A DNA stretch of 64,000 bases from Chaenocephalus aceratus (taxonomy: Eukaryota; Chordata; Actinopteri; Perciformes; Channichthyidae), in NCBI GenBank assembly GCA_023974075.1, contig JAMFTG010000238.1, forward strand, positions 124,001 through 188,000, read 5' to 3'. The first letter of the stretch is position 1. Each line of letters begins with the position of its first letter. Positions 53,326-64,000 of the stretch are shown in pieces. Both the position numbers and the translations under genes were made by a program. The notes beneath the pieces were generated by a model. The model was not told the DNA's origin. It did no database searches and worked only from the letters and a program-made list of their open reading frames with translations.

Positions 53326-54573
53326 GATACAGTTATTTGCTGTGAATTTAACCTATTGCTATAACTCGATTATTATAGCTAAATAATCAAAATATTATTT
53401 ACTTTTTTAGCCATGGCTTGATACATTGAGCATGCAACTGCAGAAAACACATTTATTGAGTCACCTTTGCTAGTGCTAGGACTTGTTATAATGATGGTGG
53501 GTAAGATTGATATATTCTGCGTATTGAGTCAGAAAATCATAATGAAGAGAAAGAGAGCAGACATAGCATCCTTCTTCAATAAGAAGAAACCAGCTGAGGC
53601 ACAGGAGAAGGAAAGACAGGGTCAGATGGAGAAAGGACAGACAGACAGAGAGAGAGAGAGAGCGAGCGAGCGAGCGAGGGAGAGGAGTCGCCAGTGAGAC
53701 CTGGCACAAGTGGACCTCCAGGTATACAGACTCTCCCTCATACACCTGGCTACAGTGTACCCTTCATTGATATTGTCCACTAGTGTGTTCTATCTATATT
53801 CAACATCATGTGGAAAAATGCATTTTAAAAGCTTTAAGTACATAGTTTCACCACCTTAAAGTCTGACACAGATTCTTTTGTAGTTGTTTTTGCAAAGACC
53901 CCAACTCAAATACTGTAGAACTGTCATTATATAACCTGTTGGAAAATGATTTAATCACCTTAAAATCTGATGCTTTTTATTTTTGGATGTTTCCAAAAGA
54001 CCTGTACAAGCACCGCATACAGATTCAGAGAGCGAGGAGAGATGAGCCCCCACGTACCAGTGGCCCAAGTGGACCTCCAGGTATACAGACTCTTCCACAA
54101 ATACTGAATATTGAATTGTACTTTAGTTTTGTCCAATCTGATACAATGGCAATGTTTTAATGCAGCCGGGATAATTAATGGATAGGTCTGATATAGTTGC
54201 TTTTTTTTTTAAACAGACATTTACAAATCAAGAGCCGATCAACCAGTCCAGCCACACCCGAAACTCTTTCCCAGGACCACTCCAGGGCGACAGACGAAGA
54301 AACTTTCAAGCCTCGTGGTACAATGTTCACTCATGGCTCGAGTATTCTCAGATCCAGGACTCTGCACACTGTTTTGCATGCAGGCATGTTGGCCTCCCAA
54401 ACACAGATTCAGTGTTTACTTCAGCCTTGGGATTTAAGAACTGGAAAAAGGCAACATTCAGAGATGGAGGGTTCACTAAACATGTCAAGGGAGAGGCTCA
54501 CACAAATGCAATGGTGGCTTGGAAGGAATATGAGAGAGGAGACAAAGTGAAAGCATCTTTAATGAGTACCTGA
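53326..54573 (+). pseudogene. TTF-type zinc-finger N-terminus (ZMYM1/hAT-like), fragment
   Basis: An exon at about 53539-53697 starts MKRKRADIASFFNKKK. A later exon, 54220-54573, encodes the TTF zinc finger: SWYNVHSWLEYSQIQDSAHC, CFACRHVGL, then GFKNWKKATFRDGGFTKHVK and H...MVAWKEY. Between them a short AGTGGACCTCCAGGTATACAGACTCT piece occurs twice (about 53709, 54069). The catalytic part is missing, so this is a 5' remnant of a ZMYM1-like transposon gene. Confidence 0.65.
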
Positions 54574-55661
54574 CTAAAGAACATAGTAAGCAGATACAAG
54601 AAAATCGTACTTATATAAAAAGTGTAGCGGAAGTTCTATTTCGTCCCTACTGACCGCCAGAGGTGGTGCTTTAGCACTGGATATGTCCATCACGCGCATG
54701 CGCAGCTCGAGTACCAATAATAACAAAGTCACCTGTGACCCACGTGACACCGGCTATATCAGCCGGTGTCGTCAGAGGATCTGTTCCTTTCATCTTCTCG
54801 CTGAGCGAGAGTACCGTGGCTACATTTTTGTAGCCTACAGCGTTCAGGTTTGAACGTTTGATCTGAGGGATTTCTCTGCAAACAGCTGACCGCGTGCAGC
54901 TTCGCGACTGACAGTCGGAGCTACGGGTCGTTAGCGCGTCCTCCAGGAGCTGTGGCCGGCTGTGCAGAGCCTCGACAGACAGGTTTGAGTCAGCTTGTTG
55001 CTGGTGATGGCTGTGTTCCCGCTTCCTCTCCCATAAAGTTGCCCTTATGCTCTTTTGAAAGTTCTGCTTGTGGCGTTGTGCCCGAGCTATCATTAGCATT
55101 TGAGTCCCAGCTTTGGCTGCGTCCCTCATTCAATTTAGTATGGAAGCCCAGAGGGTCATACTTTAAACCCGTTTTTCGTTTAGATGCAGAAAGGTAAGTA
55201 CTTTCTGGTCTTAACATTTAGGTTCTGACTTGGTCGCTTGATTGTTAGCAGCAGCCGCTTGGCTAACACCTTGCTGTTGAGCTTAACTATTAACTCAGGG
55301 CAGTAGCATAGGGTTTGATTGCAGTAGCGCTAGATCGTTGTATTACTGCTCCTAGTACTAGACTCCTAGCACTAGGATGATATGCAGAGAACATCTTCAC
55401 GGCGGGTGCTGTGTGCTCGGCATGTGCGGTTACTACTGTAACCAGGCACGGTTCTATGCGGGCTGTTCTCTTTCTTAGAAGCTAATTATCTGGTCTTAAC
55501 ATTGTGTTCTGACTTGGTTGCTTGATTGTTAGCAGCAGCCGCTTGGCTAACACCTTGCATGTACTGTTAAGCTTCATTATTTAACTCAGCCGGTGAGGGC
55601 AGTGCTCTTGTAAGTACTGGCCATAGTTAATACTGTAACTACGGGGTTAAGCCGTAAGTAC

Positions 55662-56753
55662 TAGTGTTAATTTCGTCAGCTATCTTTTAATTTAGTTTTA
55701 GTCTTAGTCCTGTGTTAAATTTCCTTTTTAGTTTTAGTCATATTTAGTCACCTTCATCCTGTTTTTATTTAGTCAAGTTTTAGTCGACTAAAAGTCTGAG
55801 CATTTTAGTCTTATTTTAGTCTACTTTTTGTCAATGAAAACTGTTGAGTCTTTTTTAGTCATCAGATTATATAGAACATTTCAGTCAAACTAGTCTAGCC
55901 AAAACCAATAATTTGTCATTTTAGTATATAAATAAATAAGATTATCTTGTCCTTATTTGATGAAAAACACAGGTTGAATGATTAAGAATGAAGCTTTGCA
56001 GAGTGTCTGGTCAGGTTTGTGGTGTTTGTACCAGCTGTGTTATGGCCACATTGCTTCCCTTCTGATGAAACAATGCATTCGCTTTTTTTCTCCGCCTCAT
56101 TGTAGCGAAAATGGGCCCAAATATCACATCGTTTCTTTCTCCCAAGCAGTGGTGGCTTTAGACTTTTTCGTTGTCAGTCATTTTGACGGACAGGATCGTA
56201 ACATTTCCGTCATAATCCATTATTACCCGTCGAGTGCACAATGTATCACTCACTCGCGCTGATGGGGGGTATTCGGTTAACGCGACCTCTGCTCCCAAGC
56301 CCTGTTGTTGCCATTTTATTTTCTGTTAAATAAGGTTAGTTAGACCACGAGTTAGACCCGAGTCTTCCTGACAGTTCATATTGTGCCGCTGCCCGGTGTA
56401 ATTCAAATGTACCGCCGCGCGCAGCACAGAAAACAGCTGCTGCCCTGCCGCAGCACCGGAAATGGAACTGCTGGGAGAAAAACTGACTATCAGAGATGTA
56501 ACGTTATCTTTGATAATATTTCGTCTCCTCATTTTTCGTCAACGAAAGTAAAGAGAGATTTTGTCATAGTTTTTATTTAGTAAACTACATTTCCGTCTCG
56601 TCACTTTTCGTCAACGATATTGCATGATGATTTCGTTACAGTTATTGTTTACTGCCGTCGGTGCCTTCTCGTCATCGTCTCGTTTTCGTCATGGAAAGAA
56701 AGGTCGTTGACGAACATATTTCGTCATAGTTTTAGTCAACGAAATTAACACTA
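55662..56753. mobile_element. hAT MITE with 8-bp target duplication
   Basis: Ends TAGTGTTAATTTCGTC and GACGAAATTAACACTA-like, flanked by GTAAGTAC at 55654-55661 and 56754-56761. The interior has many diverged TTTAGTC/GACTAAAA words. It inserted in the GTAAGTACTGGCC minisatellite of the DIRS-like element. Confidence 0.88.
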
Positions 56754-57075
56754 GTAAGTACTGGCCATAGTTACTACTGTAACTACGGTTCCAAGCCGTG
56801 CAAGTACTGGCCATAGGCAATACCGTAACTACGGCTCTATGCTGTGTAAGTACTGGCCATAGTTACTACTGTAACTACGGTTCCAAGCCGTGCAAGTACT
56901 GGCCAGAGTTACTACTGTAACTACGGCTCTATGCTGTGTAAGTGCTGGCCATAGTTACGACTGTAACTACGGTTCTAAGTTGTGTAAGTACTGGCCATAG
57001 TTACTACTGTAACTACGGTTAGATGCCGTGTGAGCCCTGGCCATGGTTACTGCTGTAACTACGGCTCTGTGCTGT
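56754..57075 (+). repeat. ~60-bp minisatellite (GTAAGTACTGGCC..)
   Basis: Five to six copies of GTAAGTACTGGCCATAGTTAC followed by TACTGTAACTACGGTTC; further copies lie left of the MITE at about 55600-55660. Part of the DIRS-like leader. Confidence 0.8.
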
Positions 57076-57215
57076 TCTCTTCTTTAGAAGCTAGTTATCT
57101 GGTCTTAAACATGTGTTATTTGACTTGATCTCGCTTGATCGTTAGCAGCAGCCGCTCGGCTAATGTCTTGCGTATACTGTTAAGCTTCTTAATTTTACCC
57201 AGCTAGGTGAAGGCA

Positions 57216-57641
57216 TGACCGAAAGAACGAGATCGCGGATACAAGCGGCCGAGATGGGTTTCCTCCGCCGGGTGGCTGGTGTCTCCCTTAGGGATAAGGT
57301 GAGAAGTTCGGTCATCAGGGAGGGACTCGGAGTTGAGCTGCTCCTCCTTCGCGTCGAAAGAAGCCAGTTGAGGTGGTTCGGGCACCTAGTTAGGATGCCA
57401 CCTGGGCGCCTCCCTAGGGAGGTGTTCCAGGCACGTCCAGCTGGGAAGAGACCAAGGGGTAGACCTAGGACCAGGTGGAGGGATTATATCTCTTCGCTGG
57501 CCTGGGAGCGCCTTGGGATCCCCCAGTCAGAGCTGGTTGATGTCGCCAGGGAAAAGAAAGTTTGGGGCTCTCTGCTGGAACTGCTACCCCCGGGACCCGA
57601 CCACGGATAAGCGGGAGAAGATGGATGGATGGATGGATGGA
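57216..57641 (+). mobile_element. 5'-truncated LINE (Rex3/RTE-like) with 12-bp target duplication
   Basis: Encodes a LINE C-terminus (FLRRVAGVSLRDKVRSSVIR, LRWFGHLVRMPPGRLPREVF, RPRTRWRDYI). It ends with GGATAAGCGGGAGAAG and GATG repeats typical of fish Rex3-like 3' ends. TAGGTGAAGGCA flanks it at 57204-57215 and 57642-57653. Confidence 0.85.
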
Positions 57642-57739
57642 TAGGTGAAGGCAGTGCTCTCGCTCCCGCTCCCTCTACCGGTAATGCGAATGTGGCTACA
57701 TCCCTTTTTCTGTTCGGCGAGTAGTAGCACCGCTCTACT

Positions 57740-58780
57740 CTTCCCGTTCAGCAGGTAGCCGGTGAAGGCTGTGTTCCCGCACCCGCTCCTGGTAGACGCC
57801 AAACTGCCTCGTTTTTCCATTAAGCAGGTAGCTGGTGAAGGCTGTGTTCCCGCACCCGCTCCCGGTTACGCTGCATCTGGCATTCGTCTCTAACTCGACC
57901 AGTGAAGGCAGTGTTCTCGCCCCCGCTCCTGGGAGACGCGGAACTGCCTTGTTTCTCCGTTCAGCAGGTAGCTGGTGAAGGCTGTGTTCCCGCACCCGGT
58001 CCCGGTTACGCTGCATCTGGCATTCGTCTCTAACTCGACCAGTGAAGGCAGTGTTCTCGCCCCCGCTCCTGGTAGACGCTAAACTGCCTGGTTTTTTCCA
58101 TTAAGCAGGTAGCTGGTGAAGGCTGTGTTCCCGCACCCGCTCCCGGTTACGCTGCATCTGGCATTCGTCTTAGTTTAACCAGTGAAGGCAGTGTTCTCGC
58201 CCCCGCTCCTGGTAGACACTAAACTGCCTGGTTTTTTCCATTAAGCAGGTAGCTGGTGAAGGCTGTGTTCCCGCACCCGCTCCCGGTTATGCTGCATCTG
58301 GCATTCGTCTCTAACTCAGCCGGCAGTGTTCTCGCCCCCGCTCCTGGTAGACGCTGAACTGCCTTGTTTCTCCGTTAAGCAGGTAGCTGGTGAAGGCTGT
58401 GTTCCCGCACCCGCTCCCGGTTATGCTGCATCTGGCATTCGTCTCTAACTCAGCCGGCAGTGTTCTCGCCCCCGCTCCTGGTAGACGCTGAACTGCCTTG
58501 TTTTCTCCGTTAAGCAGGTAGCTGGTGAAGGCTGTGTTCCCGCACCCGCTCCCGGTTATGCTGCATCTGGCATTCGTCTCTAACTCAGCCGGCAGTGTTC
58601 TCGCCCCCGCTCCTGGTAGACGCTGAACTGCCTTGTTTCTCCGTTAAGCAGGTAGCTGGTGAAGGCTGTGTTCCCGCACCCGCTCCCGGTTATGCTGCAT
58701 CTGGCATTCGTCTCTAACTCAGCCGGCAGTGTTCTCGCCCCCGCTCCTGGTAGACGCTGAACTGCCGTTTTTATTAATCC
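57740..58780 (+). repeat. ~135-bp tandem repeats in the DIRS-like element
   Basis: GCAGGTAGC(T/C)GGTGAAGGCTGTG occurs near 57751, 57825, 57964, 58106, 58245, 58379, 58517, 58647 and 58892. Each unit also has CTGCATCTGGCATTCGTC and GTTCTCGCCCCCGCTCCTGG. Typical variable-length leader of this element family. Confidence 0.85.
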
Positions 58781-58903
58781 AGCCAGGTGAAGGCAGTGCT
58801 CTCGCTCCCGCTCCCTCTGCCGGTAACGTGGGTGTAATTACATCCCTCTTTCTGTTCGGCGAGTAGCAGCAACGCTCTACTCTTTCCATTAAGCAGGTAG
58901 CTG

Positions 58904-59269
58904 GTGAAGGTTGTGTTCCCGCACCCGCTCCCGGCTACGCTGCATCTGGCTACCTACAGAATGGTTCATTCATGGAGTGCCTGTATGGCTTCTCTTGAGC
59001 CCGAGGACGGCCACGACCGCTGCCCCTCCTGCCTCGGCCGCCTCTGGCGGTCAGTGGGGACGAAATTCGAGCATCTGAGGGAGGTTCTCACGGTAAACGC
59101 CTGCATGAGCTGTAGCTGCATGCCTCGGGTGCTCAGAGTGGCTAGAATCACTGAGGTGGAACGTCTGGCAGCAGCCAACAGACACCTCTCCTTGTCACAT
59201 CCTCCTCCAGATCAATTCGGCCGTTCCCGGCGACTTGAGGGAGCGATGGCTGTGTGCTCCCCCCAATAG
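58904..59269 (+). CDS. gag-like N-terminal frame of the DIRS-like element
   Basis: A 121-codon frame with two Cys pairs (DRCPSCLG and ACMSCSCM) and helix-rich spacing (RVARITEVERLAAANRHL), like the short Cys-rich start of fish DIRS gag proteins. It ends in a TAG before the polypyrimidine/CCTTCGGTTG repeats at 59390-59480. A continuing frame around 59480-59700 (LEALERAAQARQTRQQ) may be the remainder after a break. Confidence 0.45.
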   Translation: MKVVFPHPLPATLHLATYRMVHSWSACMASLEPEDGHDRCPSCLGRLWRSVGTKFEHLREVLTVNACMSCSCMPRVLRVARITEVERLAAANRHLSLSHPPPDQFGRSRRLEGAMAVCSPQ

Positions 59270-59963
59270 AAGGACTAGAAAACAGGCTGTCCTCTAAAGT
59301 GGATCGGCTAGCTGCCGATAGGGGCATGATGAAGTCGCTTCTTGGCCCTTCAGCCTGGGCCCGGTGTAGTGGCTGCTAGCGGGCCGCCTGTCCCCCCCCC
59401 CCCCCCTCCTTCGGTTGGCGCCCCTCCTTCGGCTGACGCACCTCCTTCGGTTGACGGAGAGTCCTTCGGTTGACGGAGAGTCCTCCGTAGCGTACCAGTC
59501 GAGCCAGGGGAGCTGTTTAGGTCAGCTGCCCTGGAGGCACTGGAGCGTGCCGCCCAAGCTAGGCAGACCAGGCAGCAGCACTCGGGTCCTCGCAGACCTG
59601 TGCCCACTCCCAGCAGGCCCAGGGGCTGCTCTAGCAGCCGCACTCAGCCGCCGGATTACAGGGGTGGTCTGCAGAGGTCTTAGCGGCCCACTCAACCGCC
59701 TCCCAATGACTTAAAGAGCCTGTGACACGAGTTTCCCCCATCATCCAAACCCATACATTTGAGTAAATATTGTCCCCTTGAAAACTGTTACTGAACTGAT
59801 TTTGAATATTTGTACTTTGATAACCATTCATCTGCCCTTCAATGTTGACATTTTCTGGATGTTCTCGGGGATTCTTCAAGTCCCGCCAAATTACGCGTGA
59901 CGTCATTGCGGGCACAGAGCTCCAGCTGCACCGTTCATGATCCCAGCATCTGCATGTAAAAGC

Positions 59964-61004
59964 ATGATGGCGCACACTGCAGCAAGCTCAGACAGCGATG
60001 ACAGTTTAATTTTGAACGTGTCTGAGAGCTCATATGAGGCTGAAGGATCGGAAAGTGATACTCATGATGACATTGTAGACGATATTGGCTATATGCCCTA
60101 CCGATTCGGGTGAAACGAACTCCGAGTCGGACAGTGGAGATGGCAACCCGCCCGACGATCGCCAGATACCTCTCGATCTACAACGCCTGAAAAATGTGGA
60201 ATGGTTTGTAAACTATTTTATTTACGGAGCCAATGGGGTTGAATGGACTACCTATGTTGCAAATGTATTATCTTTTCAATTTACACACGGCATCTATTGC
60301 ACGTCTGTCGGTCCTGGGAGAGGGATCCCTCCTCTGTTGCTCTCCCTGAGGTTTCTCCCATGTTTCCCTTTAAACTAGGTTTTCTCCGGAAGTTTTTCCT
60401 TGTACGATGTGAGGGTCTGAGGACAGAGGGTGTCGTATTGTCATACTGATATTCTGTACACACTGTGAAGACCACCGAGACAAATGTAACATTTGTGATA
60501 TTGGGCTATATACATAAACATTGATTGATTGAATGGGGTGGTCTACAAATTGTGCATAATAATTATATTTCCCCTGCTAATCTATAGCTTCTGGAGTAAA
60601 ATATATTCCATTAGGCAACAATTAATTGTTGGCTTCCTATTAATTAATGCATGTTAATAAAATAAAGATGTGGTAAATTACAAACAGCAAATATGTGATG
60701 AATCATGTTTACAATGATTTTTATTACAATTCATGCAGCATTTCTAAAAATACAACTGTTGTTTTCAAGGTGCACATGTGGATGCTGCAGAGCAGACGAC
60801 CTGGAAACAGTACAGGAGTGTGGATGCTGCAGAGAGCTGGCAAAGGTCCAGGCACTCAATGGCAACCATGGGGGTCCTGCATCACACAGCACCCTGACAG
60901 TCTGCCTAAATGAATATGTGCTGGACGTGGCCTATTCATACTACCAGCAGAACCATGGCCACCTCAACAAATCCCCACACGAGTATAATCTGACAACAAA
61001 TTAA
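59964..61004 (+). pseudogene. P2X7-C-tail-like zinc-binding domain gene inside the transposon
   Basis: Exon 1 (59964-60203) is acidic (SDSDDSLILNVSESSYEAEG, then DDIGYMPYRF) with one frame change near 60111. The donor after AATG joins exon 2 at 60770 to give VEWCTCGCCRADD. The domain continues CGCCREL ... VCLNEYVLDVAYSYYQQNHG, matching the Cys-rich C-terminal domain of P2X7 receptors in order and spacing. The stop is at 61004. No receptor channel part is present. AT-rich intron 60204-60769. Confidence 0.6.
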
Positions 61005-61546
61005 ACTTCTGATGTGAGAACACTATACACAGTTCATACCATATTGATGCAAGTAGGCGACCATGTGTACACTGATGACAATACCACTACAGATGTTAGC
61101 TTGCCCACTGAAACATTACTACTTCAAGTGGTAACAGACATCTTTCACTGTCACTTTTGTGAGCATTTGCCATAGTACTTATTATATTTGCCACATGTTA
61201 CGTTCCCTACTGGACTAGGGGAACCAAAGAGAAGTAACAAAACACAAAAACAACCGGGCAAGAGAAAAAGGAGAGGAAACCGGTTTGTGAAGCCACAAGA
61301 TGGACTTTTAATTAAACAAAGAGAAAGGGCTCACCAGCCAACTTGCAAAATAAACTATAACAACTTTCTTTAAACAGAAAGTGACTACATTAAACAAGGT
61401 ACACTGGAGCACATCTCACACATGCAGCCAGAGAAGAAGGGGAGCGGGCCCCTGCAGCCTTCCTCAGGTCCTTTATGGAGCTCCTGATTGGTGATTGGGA
61501 GCACCTGGGGGAGAGGCTGCACCTGGAGAGAATCATGGAGAGAGAG

Positions 61547-61581
<35 letters not shown>

Positions 61582-62320
61582 CCAGCACCCACTACGGCAC
61601 GTAACACACATCACAAAACTATTTTACAGATATGAACATCTTACACTTCGTAATGTAATGCATATTAAAGCTAATAACTCACTCTCCCTATGTTTTTCCC
61701 TACAGACGTCGACGCTACACTGCCTACCGCCAATTGGTACGATGGTGCTGGGGATACCTCGGCAAGCAAATCAGGGTACCACTGCCTGCCTGTGTCGTGG
61801 TGGAGATCCGTGATACCTTCCCATCACCCGACTACCAGGGATTTCAAGAGCCACAGCCAGAACCTGATGAACCTAATTTATTTCTTGAAGCGACTTAGGT
61901 GTTGCTTCACAAAGTCTGCTTTCTTGGGATGTGGGAACTCGGCACAAAGTGGGGGTGGCACAATCACTGGTTCCACTGCGAACTCTGCCTCAGCATTGTC
62001 CTTGTCTGTGCACTCCTTCACTCCTTCACTCCTTCTGCCAGGAGTTCTTGGGCATATTCTGCAAGTGCCAATTGAAATAGTTCAAGACATGCTGTTGCAA
62101 TTTTGTAATTGATTCTTGCGTCACTTCACAATAGTCATGCCCATCACTGTGCACACCTTACTAAATGCACAAATGCCTTCATGAATTCTCTCTGTCTGCG
62201 GAAGGAATTGGTAATGTTACAAGGTTGTATGTTACAGAATGTCACTGATACAATGTGCATGGCAACCACATCATGTTGTCTTTACTTTTTCTTTATTACA
62301 TTATTACAAATTTCACTCAC

Positions 62321-62935
62321 CATAGGTTGGACTTTCCAACACTCTGCGAAGTACTGCTGCTCCCTTTCTACCCTTTGGGTACTTGATGCTATACATGGCT
62401 TCCCCAGCCTTTGTCACGCCTTGTACCCGGTTGGCATTTTCATTGAAGTGGAGGGCTGCAATCAGTATCCTGCAATAAGAATTGTAGCATAATTATGTCT
62501 TAATATTTGTTTATTACTGGGATTCATAAAAACTGGGAGGGGGGGGCTTCCTTCCTTTTTACAATTCTTATAAGCATGTGTACCTGTGTTACTTTTAAAA
62601 CAGAATTTAACATACATTTGCAAAATACTTCGATATTTCATTTCAATCCAGCCTCTTGTCAATTTAGTTTCTCAAGGGCTAGTTCATATAAAATATGTAT
62701 TATTGCTAGACCTCATGGTTATTTTTAAAACACTGCAAGCCGAATCAATGGTGATAAACTTACCGACAAAGCATTCCTGTGTAGGAGAAGACATACATCT
62801 TCGGCGCAAACTGGATAAGGAGGCTGTGGAATCCCTCCACTGCTGATGTTTGGGAGCCCCCAGACAGCTTCAAAATGTCGTTACACAGGGTTTTGTTGCA
62901 CACCAGCGTCTCCAATTTGACTGCTGCCTTGGATG
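62321..62935 (-). pseudogene. Kolobok-like transposase exons (minus)
   Basis: Two exons with good splice sites: 62935-62764 (SAVEGFHSLLIQFAPKMYVF, SYTGMLCR, donor GTAAGT) and 62469-62321 (ILIAALHFNENANRVQGV, YSIKYPKGRKGA, donor GTGAGT). The HSL.QFAPKM and ALHFNENANR blocks are typical of transposase-derived proteins of fish linked to TTAA elements. An upstream first exon starting MVRRCVV lies near 63440-63310. Other exons are not clear, so I call it a remnant. Confidence 0.55.
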
Positions 62936-63686
62936 CTGAAAAAGATTTTTAAAAGTTTACCCTATGGAAACTTGCATATATCATATTTACATACCACTGC
63001 AAAATGATGAGGTTGTATTTAAATACAAGAACCTGTTTGAATACGACTGTTTGCCATTTTGGATACCTTTGATCCCATATTATATAACCTATATTATATA
63101 ACCTAACAGAAAAAAATCCCTCATATTTATTTTCTTTGGTCCCTAACATTTCTGTTTTGGGACTGCACAAACAATTGTTGCTGATTACTGATTATATTGA
63201 TCCATTATCAGTAACTTAAAATGTGTAGCCATGTATATTTACAGTTCAGGATTTGTATATAGTATATGCTAATTATATATTACATTTGGGGAAAAAAACA
63301 CTCACATGGTTCCAGCCATTTCTTGTGGGACTCCCTCCCCTCCAGCCTGCCATGGATTGTGTCCTTGTGTTCTGCACGTTTTTCTCCCATGTGCGCTGAC
63401 GCTTGACATCTTGACAACGCATCGTCGAACCATTCTTACTGATGACAACACACTTGTCCGTGTTTGGATCTCACGCTGCACAGTGAAACGTTCCCGCATT
63501 GACGTCACTTCCGGCTTCCCCCCAAACCTCAAAATGAGTCGAAGGAATTTTCCCGCGATGTTCGAAATTATTGATATTTATCAAAACGGTATCGCTGTTT
63601 CTTTTTTAAACTGACGGTTCGAGATTACTAGTAGTCCACTATTTCATTGCACAACAGTTGTTGGGTGGCTGTCACAGGCTCTTTAA

Positions 63687-64000
63687 GTGCCCCATGTCGC
63701 CCGCCTTCCAGGCGGCCTCGTGCCCCAGAGCCTTACCGGAGCCCCCCAAGAGGCTTCAGGGTCCGGGGGGCTGGGCCCTGAAATCCCGGGGGCTGCTTTC
63801 CCAGCAGCAGCTCAGTTTCTGGGCGGTCTGTACTTCCGTCCCTTGGGTGGTTTTCACCTTAACCCAGGGGTACGGACCGCATCTCCGGCCCCTAGCCTTC
63901 GGCTGGGTCTAATGCCCCTTTCACACCAGCGCCTTTTCAGCTCCGGCTCGGAGCTGGAGCCTGAAAAGCGCCGGGTTTTCCTGTTCACACCGCAGCGGCG
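63687..64000 (+). mobile_element. DIRS-like element resumes, then another repeat begins
   Basis: The frame with LLSQQQLSFWAVCTSVPWVV (to 63912) continues the DIRS-like coding region after the TTAA insertion. From about 63913 a CCCCTTTCACACC...GAGCTGGAGCC sequence with a nearby inverted copy suggests the end of a further small transposon that runs out of the window. Confidence 0.5.

Larger units (their letters stand above)
54630..59710 (+). mobile_element. DIRS-like retroelement, 5' part, with nested insertions
   Basis: Starts near a GTAGCGGAAGTTCTATTTCG segment with a GC-rich leader, then contains long tandem repeats, a gag-like frame at 58904-59269 and, after an inserted transposon, a segment at about 63790-63905 with WVVFTLTQGYGPHL..PLAF, a stretch that in DIRS polyproteins precedes the reverse transcriptase. 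It is interrupted by a hAT MITE, a LINE and a Kolobok-like element. The 3' half lies outside the window. Confidence 0.55.
59715..63682. mobile_element. Kolobok-like DNA transposon (TTAA target site)
   Basis: Inverted ends AGAGCCTGTGACA (59715) and TGTCACAGGCTCT (to 63682), perfect over 13 bases. TTAA lies outside each (59711-59714 and 63683-63686). TTAA duplication is shared by piggyBac and Kolobok. The internal minus-strand exons resemble Kolobok-type transposase and no piggyBac DDE motif is seen, so Kolobok is the better call. It sits inside the DIRS-like element and splits its reading frame. Confidence 0.8.

Noticed and set aside
59715..63682. Second piggyBac element because of TTAA ends
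   Set aside because: No piggyBac DDE motif inside; the internal exons resemble a Kolobok-type transposase, which also uses TTAA.
1..64000. CRISPR arrays, bacterial operons or ribosome-binding sites
   Set aside because: The window is eukaryotic; repeats lack spacer structure and genes have introns, TATA boxes and polyA signals.

Overview
The window is eukaryotic, most likely teleost fish, DNA. About 35-40 kb is an endogenous, partly decayed herpesvirus-like element. It is followed by ordinary fish chromosome packed with nested transposons. The herpesvirus call rests on a cluster of compact, mostly intron-poor GC-rich genes on both strands: a family-B DNA polymerase (broken), a large P-loop helicase/primase-type ATPase (broken), a probable major capsid protein, a CDK-like protein kinase, an OTU-domain protease, RING/zinc-binding regulatory proteins and a spliced type I membrane glycoprotein. 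A piggyBac-type transposase lies at the right edge of the viral block (42792-45233, minus). Alloherpesvirus-like genes plus a piggyBac transposase match the Teratorn class of elements (piggyBac-herpesvirus fusions known from medaka and other teleosts). No sequence search could be run, so family names come from motifs I can read.

Layout. 1-5.6 kb: viral block with a 1013-residue acidic-tailed protein on the minus strand and its promoter repeats. 5.6-10.2 kb: AT-rich host-type DNA with a LINE fragment and a complete hAT element with 8-bp target-site duplication. 10.26-20.3 kb: viral genes, namely a two-exon gene, a multi-exon RING gene with duplicated exons, the probable capsid gene with two small downstream genes, and a spliced Ser/Arg-rich zinc-binding gene. 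20.4-30.1 kb: no convincing genes; a large array of repeat modules in two opposite orientations, each carrying a GC box and an AATAAA signal followed by a GT run, then ~340-bp tandem repeats. 30.4-34.2 kb: kinase, glycoprotein and a small unknown gene. 34.7-42.5 kb: the ATPase, polymerase and OTU genes. 42.8-45.2 kb: piggyBac transposase. 45.3-47.0 kb: GC-rich hairpin minisatellite.

47-64 kb is host: a hAT pseudogene holding two adjacent perfect or near-perfect hairpins, another transposase fragment, a tRNA-derived SINE, a hAT with 8-bp duplication, a TTF-zinc-finger (ZMYM1/hAT-like) fragment, and a DIRS-like retroelement invaded by a hAT MITE, a 5'-truncated LINE and a Kolobok-like TTAA transposon that also carries a P2X7-tail-like domain.

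Replication genes are the damaged ones: the polymerase has an in-frame TGA and stops at the start of its catalytic motif A, the ATPase has an in-frame TAG, and the transposase has two frameshifts. The capsid, kinase, OTU, glycoprotein and RING genes still read open. This copy should therefore be unable to replicate by itself, although it may still express some viral proteins.
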